In this document: positions 7,827-17,682 of the stretch, in pieces
How positions within the stretch are numbered: the first letter of the stretch is position 1
Layout of the letters: each line of letters opens with the position of its first letter
Notes under the pieces: model-generated
Seen by the model: only the letters and a program-made list of their open reading frames with translations
What the model was told of the DNA's origin: nothing
Databases searched by the model: none
NCBI RefSeq assembly: GCF_038396615.1
Contig: NZ_CP121689.1
Span: forward strand, 818,001 to 882,000
DNA from: Thermatribacter velox
Lineage (GTDB): Bacteria > Atribacterota > Atribacteria > Atribacterales > Thermatribacteraceae
Direction: 5' to 3'
DNA length: 64,000 bases
Made by a program: the position numbers and the translations under genes

Positions 7827-9563
7827 ATGGAGAATCAAAAGACAATTTTGGACCGGAGAATAGAAGTCCTGATCTGGATACTGGGGATTATCTTTATTGC
7901 GCTTTCGGCCAGGCTCTGGCAGATTAGTGTTTTGCAGGGAGAAATTTTTAAGGAAAAGTCCGAGGCCAATAGGATCAGGATAATCGAGCTTCGAGCTCCT
8001 CGGGGGATTATTTACGACCGTAACGGCGAAATTCTGGCCGAGGATGTGCCACAATTCCAGATTGTTTTTCGCCCCGGTTCTCTGGGCCTTGAAGAAGCTG
8101 TTTCTAAGCTTGAGGCACTTTTCAAAGGGAGAATAGCCATCAATCCCAAGCAGCGTTCAACCAATGAGTGGATTTTGTGTGACAACCTGAGCCTTGAGGA
8201 GGTAATCCGTTTTGAAGAAGCGCGCCAGGAACTACCGGGGCTTTCTGTAGAGACCATTCCCATGCGTTTTTATCCCCATGGAGAGTATGTCTTTCATGTG
8301 GTGGGTTATGTGGGGAAAGTCACTCTTCAGGAAGTTGAGAAAGGCGATTACAACATTCAGGATTTTTCAGGTAAAGGAGGAGTGGAGCTTTTTTACGATA
8401 AATTGCTTCGGGGTGAGAAAGGGTTTAAAAAGTTGGAAGTGGACGCTAAAGGGAGAGTGTTGAGGGTTCTGGAGAATCAGCCGCCCCATTTTAGGAATTC
8501 GATAGCGCTTACCCTGGATTTGCCTTTTCAGAAATTTTGCATGAATTTGCTGAAAGACAAAAAAGGTGTGATTATTGCTGGAAATCCACGTACAGGAGCG
8601 ATTTTTTCCCTGGCCAGTTCCCCTGCTTTTGACCCTAACCAGCTGAGCAAAGGGATGTCGCAGGAGGAATGGGAGGCTCTTTCCAGAGATCAATCTTTTC
8701 CGTTGACCAACCGGGCGACTCAGGCTCTTTATCCTCCTGGTTCGGTTTTTAAACTTCTTGTTGCTCTTGCTGCTGCTGAGGAAATGCCGGATCTGGATGA
8801 AAAGACTTTTTTCTGCCCGGGATACTTTGAGCACAATGATTGGAAATATCCCTGCTGGAAGAGGGGAGGGCATGGAAGGATTTCCTTTAAAGAGGCCATC
8901 GCACAATCCTGTAATGTTGTTTTTTATCAGCTGGGCCTTCAGCTGGGAGTTGAAAAACTCGAAGAATATGCTCGCTTGCTGGGCTTTGGTTCACCGACCG
9001 GGATTGACCTGCCTGGTGAAATTGGGGGCTTTTTCCCCAATCCAATCTGGAAAAGGCGCCAGTATGGAGAACCGTGGTATCCGGGTGATACTATTAACCT
9101 TGCCATAGGACAAGGTTACTTGATGGTGACTCCTCTTGAGATTTACAGGATGATATGCGTTCTGGCTAATCGAGGTGTATTTTGCCAGCCTCATCTTCTG
9201 GATAGAGTCATTGATAACCAGCGAGGGGAAATACTGGCATTTGAACCTTTTCAGCAAAAAGTTGCTTCTTTCAAAGAAGAAACCTGGAGGAAAGTCATAG
9301 ATGGAATGCGACTTGTGGTCAAGCAGGGCACGGGAAAAGCTTGTGCGGATTTGGGAATAGATCTGGCGGCAAAAACCGGTACTGCTCAGAATCCCCACGG
9401 TGAGGACCATTCCTGGTTTGCCGGTTTTTTCCCTGCTGACCAGCCTGAATTTGCTTTCGTGGTTATGATAGAACATGGTGGAGATGGAAGTGGGGAAGCA
9501 GCAGGTACTGCTCGGGCAATGATAGAGTGGTGGTTGAAAAACAGGGGAAAAAGCCATGACTAA
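7827..9563 (+). CDS. mrdA: Penicillin-binding protein 2 (peptidoglycan transpeptidase)
   Basis: 578-residue class B PBP that crosslinks peptidoglycan during elongation. N-terminal membrane segment (about 12-30), PBP dimer domain beginning RAPRGIIYDRNGEILAED, then the transpeptidase domain with the active-site SVFK (about residue 305; SxxK), SCN (about 360; SxN) and KTG (about 515). It overlaps rodA by 8 bases, matching the obligate PBP2-RodA pairing. Confidence 0.96.
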   Translation: MENQKTILDRRIEVLIWILGIIFIALSARLWQISVLQGEIFKEKSEANRIRIIELRAPRGIIYDRNGEILAEDVPQFQIVFRPGSLGLEEAVSKLEALFKGRIAINPKQRSTNEWILCDNLSLEEVIRFEEARQELPGLSVETIPMRFYPHGEYVFHVVGYVGKVTLQEVEKGDYNIQDFSGKGGVELFYDKLLRGEKGFKKLEVDAKGRVLRVLENQPPHFRNSIALTLDLPFQKFCMNLLKDKKGVIIAGNPRTGAIFSLASSPAFDPNQLSKGMSQEEWEALSRDQSFPLTNRATQALYPPGSVFKLLVALAAAEEMPDLDEKTFFCPGYFEHNDWKYPCWKRGGHGRISFKEAIAQSCNVVFYQLGLQLGVEKLEEYARLLGFGSPTGIDLPGEIGGFFPNPIWKRRQYGEPWYPGDTINLAIGQGYLMVTPLEIYRMICVLANRGVFCQPHLLDRVIDNQRGEILAFEPFQQKVASFKEETWRKVIDGMRLVVKQGTGKACADLGIDLAAKTGTAQNPHGEDHSWFAGFFPADQPEFAFVVMIEHGGDGSGEAAGTARAMIEWWLKNRGKSHD

Positions 9564-10638
9564 ACGAAACTGGCTTTTGCTGGTTGCCATTGCTTTGACT
9601 ATCTGTGGGTTGTTTGCCGTGTACAGCGTTGATCCTTTGCGAGATGAGGGATTTTCTCTGGCAAGTTTTCATGGTAGGCAAACCCTGTGGGCGGCTGTGG
9701 GCTGGTTACTCTTCTGGCTGATTGCCAGAAGAGTAGAAGTGAGTAGATTTTTCGAGTGGAAGTGGGCGCTTTACATTCTCATGATACTTGCTCTGGTTGC
9801 AGTCCTTCTCTTTGGGGAAGGAGATGAAGCTGGGGTTCGAAGATGGCTTTTCTCTAAATCCGTGCAGCCGTCGGAATTTGCAAAACTCGCCTTTTCCTTT
9901 TTTCTGGCTGCTTACCTTGCAGAAAGAGAAGAGGAGTTTGGATACTGGAGTTTATTTCTTAAAACTCTTTTTCTGACGGGCATACCAGCTTTCCTCATTT
10001 ATCTTGAGCCGGACCTGGGTACCGCGCTGGTGCTGGTGGTAATCTGGTTTGTTGGGCTTTTGCTCAGTGGTTTTTCTGCTAGAAGAATTCTGGGAATAAT
10101 TGCTTTACTGGTAGCACTATTTTCTCTATCCTGGCCTTTTCTCAAGGACTACCAGAAGGCCAGGTTGCTGGTGTTTATAAATCCTCAACGAGACCCTCTG
10201 GGAAGTGGGTACAACGTTATTCAGTCTTTGATTGCTATTGGAGCTGGTGGCTTCTTGGGAAAGGGTTTTCTTGCAGGCTCTCAAAGCCAGCTGCGTTTTT
10301 TGCCTGCAGCATACACAGATTTTATCTTTGCTTCCTGGTGTGAGCAGTTTGGATTCGTCGGAGGGTTTTTGATAATCGTCCTGCTTTCGATTATGTTATA
10401 CTTGGTTTTCAGTATCGCAAGAAGCGTGCCTGAGCTGGAAGGAAAGTTTGCAGTTGTTTTTCTGGGGAGTATTTTACTTTTTCAGTCGACGGTAAATATA
10501 GCTATGAATCTGGGATGGGCTCCAGTTACTGGAATCCCTCTTCCTTTTGTGAGTTATGGGGGTAGCTCGTTGATGATGAGCCTCCTTTCAATAGCTTTTA
10601 TCTATCGCATTGCTGCTCGGAGCATAGAAAGTGGGTGA
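9556..10638 (+). CDS. rodA: RodA peptidoglycan glycosyltransferase (SEDS family)
   Basis: 360-residue polytopic SEDS protein that polymerises lipid II in the elongasome. Conserved features include QPSEFAK, the YLEPDLGTALV motif bearing the catalytic-type Asp, QRDPLGSGYNVIQSLIAIGAGG, and the C-terminal PVTGIPLPFVSYGGSS signature. About ten membrane segments. It is coupled to mrdA by overlap. Confidence 0.95.
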   Translation: MTKRNWLLLVAIALTICGLFAVYSVDPLRDEGFSLASFHGRQTLWAAVGWLLFWLIARRVEVSRFFEWKWALYILMILALVAVLLFGEGDEAGVRRWLFSKSVQPSEFAKLAFSFFLAAYLAEREEEFGYWSLFLKTLFLTGIPAFLIYLEPDLGTALVLVVIWFVGLLLSGFSARRILGIIALLVALFSLSWPFLKDYQKARLLVFINPQRDPLGSGYNVIQSLIAIGAGGFLGKGFLAGSQSQLRFLPAAYTDFIFASWCEQFGFVGGFLIIVLLSIMLYLVFSIARSVPELEGKFAVVFLGSILLFQSTVNIAMNLGWAPVTGIPLPFVSYGGSSLMMSLLSIAFIYRIAARSIESG

Positions 10639-10644
10639 AAAGAG

Positions 10645-12462
10645 ATGGAAATAGAGGAGCTTTTTAAGAGTAACCAGCTTCTGCGTTTTAAGAAGCCAGG
10701 AAGATACCTGGGTAAGGAATGGAATGTGGTGGTCAAAGATAGTCGACAGGTCGTGGTGAACGTTTGCCTTGCCTTTCCAGATGTTTATGAGATTGGAATG
10801 TCCCATCTTGGTTTGCGAATTCTCTACCATCTTTTTAATGCGCTCCCTTTCTGCCGTGCTGAAAGGGCGTTTCTTCCCTGGCCGGATCTGGGACAATTTT
10901 TGCTTCAGAAAAAGTTGCCCCTTTTTTCTTTGGAAAGCCGCACTCCTGTGAAGGAGTTTGATGTGCTCGGTTTCAGCCTTCAGCACGAGCTTAGTTATAC
11001 CAGCATACTGTATTTTTTGGAATTGGCTGGTATTCCGTTTAGAGCTTCAGAAAGAGGAGAAGATTTGCCGCTGGTTATAGGAGGAGGGCCATGTGTTTTT
11101 AATCCGGAACCTGTAGCTGAGTTTTTTGATGCTTTCTTTCTTGGAGAAGCAGAGGAAGCTGTGCCTGAAATCGCTCAGGTGCTCAAAGAAACAAAAGGTG
11201 AGGACCGGGATAAAATACTGGATGAACTTTCTAAGATAAAAGGCGTGTATATTCCGTCCCGGTATCGGGTTTACTACGATATTCAGGGTAGAGTAGCAAA
11301 GATAATCGCCTCTGAGAGCGTGCCCTTACCCGTTAAAAAGAGAGTGGTTTCGGATCTTAACGCTGTGCCTTTTCCAGAAAAGATGCTGGTGCCTTACGTG
11401 AGCATTATTCATGATAGAATTCCTCTGGAGATAGCTCGGGGCTGTGGAAGAGGTTGCCGTTTTTGCCAGGCAGGAATGGTCTATCGCCCGGTGCGGGAAC
11501 GTTCTCTGGACTCTCTGGTCGAACTTGCGAAAAAACTGGTTAAAAGTACTGGGTACGAGGAAGTGTCCCTGGTTTCCTTAAGCTCTACTGATCATTCTCA
11601 AATTCGGGAACTGGTATTTCGGCTTGCTCGGGAACTGGAACCTTTAAAGGTGAACATTTCGTTACCTTCCTTGAGAATGGACCTTTTTTCAGTGGAGCTG
11701 GCCGAAAGCATTGCGAAGGTGAGGCGCAAGGGACTTACCTTCGCTCCTGAGGCAGGCACAGACAGGATGCGCCGGGTTATTAACAAGGGTTTGAACGAAG
11801 AAGACGTTTTCCATACTCTGGAGAAGGTTTTCAAGGCGGGATGGGCCAGGGTAAAATTATATTTTATGATTGGTCTCCCTTTTGAAAGGGAGGAAGATGT
11901 TCTGGGTATTGTCAAGCTTTGTGAGGGCATTTTACGTTTGGGGAAAAAAGTGGCCAGAAGGAGAGTGGAACTTAATCTCAGTGTGGCAGCCTTCGTCCCC
12001 AAACCCCACACACCTTTTCAGTGGGTTGCTCAGGAAGATAAAAGAAGTTTGTGGGAAAAAGTTCAGCTTCTGGAGAAAGGTTTAGCTCGTTTGCGAGGGG
12101 TTTCCTGGCACTGGTCTGATTTGGATGCGAGTTTCATTGAGGCTTTGCTCGCCAGGGGTGACCGAAAACTAAGCAGAGTTTTGGAAAAAGCCTACACAAA
12201 AGGTGCTAAAATGGAAAGCTGGAGTGAGTTTTTTAAGATAGATTACTGGTATGGAGCGATGGACGAGGAAGGTTTGGACGGTGCTTTCTATGTTAACAGA
12301 GAAAGAAGTTTTGCAGAAATTCTACCCTGGGAACATCTGGATTGTGGAGTGAGTAAACAGTTTATGTGGCAGGAATTGAAACGGGCTCAAGGTGAAGAAC
12401 TCACTTTACCCTGCTTTGGTACTGAGAATTGTTCGCGATGTGGGGTCTGCTATGGAACGTGA
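10645..12462 (+). CDS. TIGR03960-family B12-binding-like radical SAM protein
   Basis: 605-residue radical-SAM protein. The N-terminal half (LAFPDVYEIGMSHLGLRILY...) is a degenerate B12-binding-like domain. The radical-SAM motif is ARGCGRGCRFCQAG (CxxxCxxC, about residues 270-278), and a Cys-rich C-terminus (CFGTENCSRCGVCYGT) follows. Its standard neighbour, a DUF2344 protein, overlaps its 3' end. The family is conserved upstream of rng and rplU in many Firmicutes-like genomes and is thought to modify RNA or a ribosome-related target, but the reaction is not established. Confidence 0.88.
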   Translation: MEIEELFKSNQLLRFKKPGRYLGKEWNVVVKDSRQVVVNVCLAFPDVYEIGMSHLGLRILYHLFNALPFCRAERAFLPWPDLGQFLLQKKLPLFSLESRTPVKEFDVLGFSLQHELSYTSILYFLELAGIPFRASERGEDLPLVIGGGPCVFNPEPVAEFFDAFFLGEAEEAVPEIAQVLKETKGEDRDKILDELSKIKGVYIPSRYRVYYDIQGRVAKIIASESVPLPVKKRVVSDLNAVPFPEKMLVPYVSIIHDRIPLEIARGCGRGCRFCQAGMVYRPVRERSLDSLVELAKKLVKSTGYEEVSLVSLSSTDHSQIRELVFRLARELEPLKVNISLPSLRMDLFSVELAESIAKVRRKGLTFAPEAGTDRMRRVINKGLNEEDVFHTLEKVFKAGWARVKLYFMIGLPFEREEDVLGIVKLCEGILRLGKKVARRRVELNLSVAAFVPKPHTPFQWVAQEDKRSLWEKVQLLEKGLARLRGVSWHWSDLDASFIEALLARGDRKLSRVLEKAYTKGAKMESWSEFFKIDYWYGAMDEEGLDGAFYVNRERSFAEILPWEHLDCGVSKQFMWQELKRAQGEELTLPCFGTENCSRCGVCYGT

Positions 12463-13084
12463 ACAGCGCTTTGGTTACCGTATAATGCAATTTAAGCTCG
12501 CTCCTTTTCACCTTATTTCTCAACTGGATATGAATCGCTTGTGGGACAGAGTTCTCCGTAGGGCGGGCTTGCCGGTTTTGTTTTCTCGGGGTTTCAACCC
12601 CAGGCCTCTGGTTTCCTTTGCCCCAGCTACCCCTTTGGGTGTAGAAAGCAAAGCCGAGTATCTGGATGTTTTCTTTGCGGAACGCTTGCAGGAAGAGGAG
12701 CTCCGTGCTGTTTTAAACCGGGAGTTGCCACTCGAGCTTGGAGTGCAAGCAGTTGGAAAACTCCATCCAGGCGAAAAGAAGGTTGCTGGGATGATTCGGG
12801 GATTTCTTTATACCTTTTATTTTTCCAAAAAAATAAAGTTGAATATGGAGGATGTGTTGAAACATCTCCCTGACGGAGTGAGTTTTTGTTCTTCCGTGTC
12901 AGATGAACGGCCTGAGCAGCAAGCTGGAGCGTATGCTTTCAGTTTTGTTTTCGAAGGAAAGAGCCTTTTTTTGAACCCTTTTCAGTTTGCAAAAAGCCTT
13001 GGTGTTGATGTAGACAAGGAGGAGCTTCTTGGAGTGGTTAAAGAGAAAGCGCTTTTCAACAACAAGGAGGTTTCACGAAGTTGA
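12452..13084 (+). CDS. TIGR03936/DUF2344 family protein
   Basis: 210-residue partner of the preceding radical-SAM protein. The family opening is present (FGYRIMQFKLAPFHLISQLDMNRL, then RAGLPVLFSRGFNPRP, PLVSFAPATPLGVESKAEY). The ATG at 12452 overlaps the upstream stop by 11 bases. A later ATG at 12485 would cut into the conserved YRI strand, so the earlier start is chosen. Function is unknown; in some genomes it is fused to the radical-SAM protein. Confidence 0.85.
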   Translation: MEREQRFGYRIMQFKLAPFHLISQLDMNRLWDRVLRRAGLPVLFSRGFNPRPLVSFAPATPLGVESKAEYLDVFFAERLQEEELRAVLNRELPLELGVQAVGKLHPGEKKVAGMIRGFLYTFYFSKKIKLNMEDVLKHLPDGVSFCSSVSDERPEQQAGAYAFSFVFEGKSLFLNPFQFAKSLGVDVDKEELLGVVKEKALFNNKEVSRS

Positions 13085-14565
13085 GGAAGGAACTGGTCAT
13101 AGACGTTTCTGAAATAGAGGTACGTGCTGCTTTGCTTGAGGAGGGAAAGGTGGTCGAATTTTTCTTTGAGCGGAGTACTGATTTGCATATCGCGGGAAAT
13201 ATTTTTAAAGGCATCGTTGAAAACGTGTTGCCTGGAATTCAATCGGCTTTCGTGAACATTGGTCTTGACAAAAATGCTTTTCTTTTTGCCGGAGATATGC
13301 TACTTGAAGACAAAGAGAAGCCTCGCAGGATTGAAGAACTTTTGCATCCTGGCCAGGAATTGGTAGTGCAGGTTACCAAAGAACCAATGGGAACCAAGGG
13401 AGCAAGGGTCAGCACCAAAATCACGCTTCCGGGACGCTACGTGGTGCTTATGCCGGGAATAGACTTTATAGGTGTTTCCCATCGCGTTTCGTCTTCTTCA
13501 GAGCGGGAAAGATTGAGAAAAATAGCTGAGAACTGCCGCCCCCAGGGAATGGGGATTATTGTAAGGACTGTAGCTGAAGGAAGGAGCAAAGGAGAAATTG
13601 AAGAGGATATCCAAACCGTGGTCAGACTCTGGAAGCGCATCTTGGAAAAAGCCGAAGTCGTGGCAGCTCCTGCAGTTCTTTACGAAGAAGCAAGCCTCAT
13701 TTTTACCCTGATACGGGATTTGTTTGATGAAGAGATGGAAAGAGTTTGGATTAACTCTTTCTTGGCCTATCAAAAAATGCAGGACTTTATAGAATCGCTT
13801 TTACCCGGCTTTGGCGAGAGGGTGCATTTCTTTGAGAGTCGGGAAAACATCTTTGAGCACTTTGGAATTGAGAAAGAGTTGGCCCGGGCCTTGAGCCGCA
13901 AAGTGTGGCTTAAAAGCGGGGGTTATCTGGTTTTTGACCGTACTGAAGCTATGACCGTTGTCGACGTGAACACCGGCAAATTTGTAGGCAAAAAGGACCT
14001 GCAGGAAACTGTTTTAAAGACTAATCTGGAGGCGGCGGAAGAAATAGCACGCCAGGTTCGCTTGCGGGATATTGGAGGAATAATTTTGATAGACTTCATC
14101 GACATGAACAAGAAAGAACATCGCAAACAGGTAATAAAGACCCTGGAGAACTCTCTTTTGAAAGACCGCACACGTTGTAGTGTGATAGATATGAGCGACC
14201 TTGGTTTGGTAGAAATGACCCGAAAACGGGTTAAAAAGGGCCTGGATTATTTTCTGCAGGAACCTTGCAGCAATTGTAAGGGAGAGGGAAAAGTGCTTTC
14301 TCTGGAAACCATTGCGGTTGGTTTTTTAAGGAAGCTTGAAGAAATATGTCGCAACAGCAGTGCCGAATTTGTGGGTGCAACTGTGGGTTCAGAATTAAAG
14401 CAGTACCTGGACGAGATTGGTGGAAAATTTATCGAGCGCCTGGAGAGGATTTATAAGAAAAAGATAGAGTGGAAATTTGATGACAATCTCCCGCCGCGAC
14501 GCTATAGCATCGTGGGAGTGGGTAGCGAGGAAGAAGTTCGCAAAAGGCTTGAAGAAATAGCGTAG
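13081..14565 (+). CDS. rng: Ribonuclease G/E family (RNase G)
   Basis: 494-residue Rne/Rng endoribonuclease for rRNA maturation and mRNA turnover. N-terminal S1-like region with QSAFVNIGLDKNAFLFAGD, RNase-H-like segment, catalytic acidic motifs TVVDVNTGKFVG (about 296-307) and IDFIDM (about 340), and the Zn-link CSNCKGEG (about 399-406). The length is RNase-G-like, with no RNase E scaffold. The TTG start at 13081 follows AAGGAGG and overlaps the upstream TGA. Confidence 0.94.
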   Translation: MRKELVIDVSEIEVRAALLEEGKVVEFFFERSTDLHIAGNIFKGIVENVLPGIQSAFVNIGLDKNAFLFAGDMLLEDKEKPRRIEELLHPGQELVVQVTKEPMGTKGARVSTKITLPGRYVVLMPGIDFIGVSHRVSSSSERERLRKIAENCRPQGMGIIVRTVAEGRSKGEIEEDIQTVVRLWKRILEKAEVVAAPAVLYEEASLIFTLIRDLFDEEMERVWINSFLAYQKMQDFIESLLPGFGERVHFFESRENIFEHFGIEKELARALSRKVWLKSGGYLVFDRTEAMTVVDVNTGKFVGKKDLQETVLKTNLEAAEEIARQVRLRDIGGIILIDFIDMNKKEHRKQVIKTLENSLLKDRTRCSVIDMSDLGLVEMTRKRVKKGLDYFLQEPCSNCKGEGKVLSLETIAVGFLRKLEEICRNSSAEFVGATVGSELKQYLDEIGGKFIERLERIYKKKIEWKFDDNLPPRRYSIVGVGSEEEVRKRLEEIA

Positions 14566-14583
14566 TAAAAACTTGGTGGATGT

Positions 14584-14612
14584 TTGACAAATTACGAGAT
14601 TCTTGGTACATT
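14584..14612 (+). promoter_or_regulatory. Sigma-70-type promoter before rplU
   Basis: TTGACA (14584-14589), 17-base spacer, TACATT (14607-14612). It lies in the 82-base gap after rng and about 35 bases before the L21 start. GGAGGTGAT at 14632-14640 is the ribosome site. Confidence 0.8.
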
Positions 14613-14647
14613 CTTTATCGCTTGATCTGGTGGAGGTGATATGGCTT

Positions 14648-14962
14648 ATGCTGGCAATTATTGAAGCTGCAGGGAAGCAATTTCTTGTCAAAGAAGGCTC
14701 AACAGTAAAACTTGATAGCTGGGTAGGAGACAAGGGAGAGAAAGTGGTTTTTGAGCGGGTGTTAATGGTGAAAGATGGTGACCAGATTAGCGTTGGTACT
14801 CCTTATCTCGAAGGAGTTAAAGTGCGTGGTACTGTTCTTGAAAAGGCGAAAGATCGTAAGGTTTTGGTTTTTAAGTACAAACCTAAAAAGAACTATCGAA
14901 GGAAAATTGGCCACCGCCAGCCTAAGACCCTGGTCTACATTGAAGCGGTGGAAACATCCTGA
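14648..14962 (+). CDS. rplU: 50S ribosomal protein L21
   Basis: 104-residue L21, beginning MLAIIEAAGKQFLVKEGS and carrying the family's C-terminal KKNYRRKIGHRQP signature. The open frame extends 15 codons upstream, but the GGAGGTGAT ribosome site and the family N-terminus fix the start at the ATG at 14648. It is followed by rpmA. The Prp protease gene found between L21 and L27 in many Firmicutes is absent. Confidence 0.96.
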   Translation: MLAIIEAAGKQFLVKEGSTVKLDSWVGDKGEKVVFERVLMVKDGDQISVGTPYLEGVKVRGTVLEKAKDRKVLVFKYKPKKNYRRKIGHRQPKTLVYIEAVETS

Positions 14963-14975
14963 GGAGGTGTGAGTT

Positions 14976-15233
14976 ATGGCCCACAAGAAAAGTGGTGGTA
15001 GCGCCAAAAATGGAAGAGATAGCAATTCGAAGCGCTTGGGTGTTAAAGTCTATGGTGGACAATATGTTAAAGCAGGCTCGATAATAGTGAGGCAACGGGG
15101 TACTCGTATCCGCCCAGGAAAGAACGTTGGAGTAGGCAAAGATTACACCTTGTTTGCCTTACAGGAAGGCTATGTTCGTTTTGAGGAAAAGCAAGGAAGG
15201 AAGTGGGTATCGGTACTGCCGGGTTTAAATTGA
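14976..15233 (+). CDS. rpmA: 50S ribosomal protein L27
   Basis: 85-residue L27 with [22 protein letters not shown] at its start, i.e. the mature N-terminus directly after Met. There is no cleavable N-terminal extension of the Firmicutes type, which fits the absence of the Prp protease. GAGGTG precedes the ATG. Confidence 0.97.
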   Translation: MAHKKSGGSAKNGRDSNSKRLGVKVYGGQYVKAGSIIVRQRGTRIRPGKNVGVGKDYTLFALQEGYVRFEEKQGRKWVSVLPGLN

Positions 15234-15244
15234 ACCTGTGATAT

Positions 15245-16540
15245 GTGAATAAAGACATGGTTTTTGTGGACAGAGCTTTGGTTCGAGTGAAGGCTGGAAA
15301 GGGAGGAGATGGAGCGGTATCCTTCAGAAGGGAGAAATATGTTCCCCGAGGGGGTCCTGATGGAGGTTCAGGGGGAAAAGGCGGTAGTATTATAGTGCGT
15401 GCCGTTTCCCACAAGAGGACTCTTTACGATGTTTCTCTCCTTCACTTTGTTGAGGCTGAACCAGGAGGACCTGGTTCTCGGGGGAAACGTCAGGGCAAAG
15501 ACGGAAAAGACTGTGTTATTGAAGTTCCTGTGGGCACCCAGGTGTTCGATGCAGAAAGAGAAGTTCTCATTGCTGATTTAGTCAAGGATGGCATGGAAGT
15601 AATCGTTGCTCGTGGTGGTAGGGGTGGAAGAGGTAATGCAGCTTTTGCAAGCCCGAGTAACCGGACGCCACGTATTGCGGAGAAGGGGGAACAGGGAGAA
15701 GAAAAGGTATTAAGACTGGAGCTTAAAACCATTGCCGAGGTTGGTCTGGCTGGGTTCCCCAATGCTGGTAAATCTACTCTGCTTTCAGTCATCAGTAATG
15801 CCAAACCCTTGATAGCTGATTATCCGTTTTCTACCCGTTATCCAGTTTTAGGCGTGGTGGAAAGGAAAGGCGACCGCTTTTTTGTGGTTGATATACCTGG
15901 AATTATCAAGGATGCAAGCAAAGGAGCAGGCCTGGGGCTTGAGTTTTTGCGTCATATAGAAAGAGTTCAGGTTATTCTGTGTTTGGTTGATCTTGCCCCC
16001 TTTTATGAAGATGAGCCCCTAACTCGTTTTCGGGTGCTTTTGGAAGAGTTTACACAGTACAGTCCTGCCCTGCTTAAGAAAAGAATTTTCGTGGTAGGCA
16101 CCAAACTCGATGTGCCTGAAGCAAAGCAGGCTTTTCCTTCTTTTAAAGCTGCCTTGCAGAAGGAAGGTTGGAAGGTTTTTGGTATTTCCTCACTGACTGG
16201 GGAAGGTATTGAGGAGCTTCTTGACACCCTGCAGGAGAGCGTGGTGGAATTGCGGAAGCAGGAGGTAGAAAGAGAGCCGGCTCCTGTTCCTGTTGCTGAG
16301 CCTGAGGCAAAAACTTCCAGAGTGTATCGGTTTGAGTCAGAGTTTTTGAGAAGGCTGGTTGAAGAAGTGGCTGTTTCTGTTCAAGGGGAAAGTAAGGTTT
16401 TTGAAAAACAGCTTAACCAGCGGTTGAGCGAGTCAGGTTTTATGAAGTATTTTGAACGCATGGCTTTAGGGAGCACGGTTGAAGTTGGGCCATATCGTTT
16501 CTACTGGGATGGTAAAGGATTGAAAATCTTGGGAGAATGA
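15245..16540 (+). CDS. obg: GTPase Obg (ribosome assembly)
   Basis: 431-residue Obg/CgtA. The Gly-rich Obg fold occupies about 1-160 (GGDGAVSFRREKYVPRGGPDGG). The GTPase domain follows with GFPNAGKSTLL (P-loop), DIPGI (G3) and GTKLD (G4). A Glu/Pro linker and the C-terminal OCT domain close the chain. GTG at 15245 or ATG at 15257 could be the start; neither has a strong ribosome site. Confidence 0.95.
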   Translation: MNKDMVFVDRALVRVKAGKGGDGAVSFRREKYVPRGGPDGGSGGKGGSIIVRAVSHKRTLYDVSLLHFVEAEPGGPGSRGKRQGKDGKDCVIEVPVGTQVFDAEREVLIADLVKDGMEVIVARGGRGGRGNAAFASPSNRTPRIAEKGEQGEEKVLRLELKTIAEVGLAGFPNAGKSTLLSVISNAKPLIADYPFSTRYPVLGVVERKGDRFFVVDIPGIIKDASKGAGLGLEFLRHIERVQVILCLVDLAPFYEDEPLTRFRVLLEEFTQYSPALLKKRIFVVGTKLDVPEAKQAFPSFKAALQKEGWKVFGISSLTGEGIEELLDTLQESVVELRKQEVEREPAPVPVAEPEAKTSRVYRFESEFLRRLVEEVAVSVQGESKVFEKQLNQRLSESGFMKYFERMALGSTVEVGPYRFYWDGKGLKILGE

Positions 16541-17682
16541 AAAGAGAGGCTCTTATACGTCACAGCAAGAGAATAGTTATCAAAGTAGGTTCTTCTCTCC
16601 TTTTTGAAGGCCTGCAGTTCAGAAATGAGCGTTTCGAGAGTTTAGCGGCCAGTGTTTCCTGGTTGCTCGATCAGGGAAAGGAAGTGGTTCTGGTTACCTC
16701 TGGTGCGGTGGCCTGCGGCATGATTGCCCTGGGAGATTCTGTAAGGAAGTCGCAGGATATCCCCTTCAAGCAGGCTTTATCCAGCGTGGGGCAGAGCATT
16801 TTGATGCGCTTTTATCTTGAGGCTTTCTCTAAGTATGGTCGCAAAGTGGGGCAGATATTGCTTGCTCCGGAAGATGTCCACTATCGCAGGAAGTACCTGA
16901 ATGCCAGAAACACCATAGAAACGTTGTTGAATCTTGGGGTTGTTCCGGTGGTCAACGAAAACGACACCGTTGCTGTTGACGAGATAAAGTTTGGTGATAA
17001 CGACAGGCTTTCTGCACTGGTTTCTGCTCTGATAGATGCTCATTTGTTGGTAATCCTTTCTGATGTGGAAGGTTTGTTTACTCGTGACCCTCGTCTTTTT
17101 AAAGATGCGACCCTGGTGAAAGAAGTTTTCTCCATTGACGAAAATATTGAGGCAATGGCTGGAGGAGAGGGTTCGCATTTTTCGACCGGGGGCATGAAGA
17201 GCAAAATCATGGCTGCCCGCATGGCTACCCTTTCTGGTACCGCTGTAATCATTGCTTCTGGTAGAGACTTTGGGATTATTAAAGATATCTTTTTAGCGCG
17301 AGAAGTGGGTACTTTCTTTTACCCTCAGAAAAGGGGCATTCGAAGCAGAAAGCGTTGGATAGCTTTTGGAATGCTACCTGGTGGGAAAGTTTTTATTGAT
17401 GAGGGTGCTAAGAAGGCGCTGAACGAAGGTAAAAGTCTTTTGCCTCCAGGAGTTATAGGGATTGAGGGCGATTTTGAAGTAGGCGAATGCGTGGAGATAT
17501 TTGATGCTACTCATAAAAGAATTGGACGGGGACTTGTGAATTACTCCAGTGAGGAATTAAAGATAATTTCGGGTTTAAGAACCCACCAGGTGAGAAAGGT
17601 TCTGCAGCGTGAAAACTTGGAAGAAGAGGTAATTCATGCGGACAATTTAATTTTGCTCGAGGAGGAGGAAAAAGATGGATGA
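16537..17682 (+). CDS. proB: Glutamate 5-kinase (with PUA domain)
   Basis: 381-residue enzyme catalysing the first step of proline synthesis. Amino-acid kinase domain with IVIKVGSSLLF, VTSGAVACG, VPVVNENDTVAVDEIKFGDND and FSTGGMKSK; a C-terminal PUA domain starts near residue 280. It overlaps obg by 4 bases and proA by 8 bases. Confidence 0.95.
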   Translation: MKREALIRHSKRIVIKVGSSLLFEGLQFRNERFESLAASVSWLLDQGKEVVLVTSGAVACGMIALGDSVRKSQDIPFKQALSSVGQSILMRFYLEAFSKYGRKVGQILLAPEDVHYRRKYLNARNTIETLLNLGVVPVVNENDTVAVDEIKFGDNDRLSALVSALIDAHLLVILSDVEGLFTRDPRLFKDATLVKEVFSIDENIEAMAGGEGSHFSTGGMKSKIMAARMATLSGTAVIIASGRDFGIIKDIFLAREVGTFFYPQKRGIRSRKRWIAFGMLPGGKVFIDEGAKKALNEGKSLLPPGVIGIEGDFEVGECVEIFDATHKRIGRGLVNYSSEELKIISGLRTHQVRKVLQRENLEEEVIHADNLILLEEEEKDG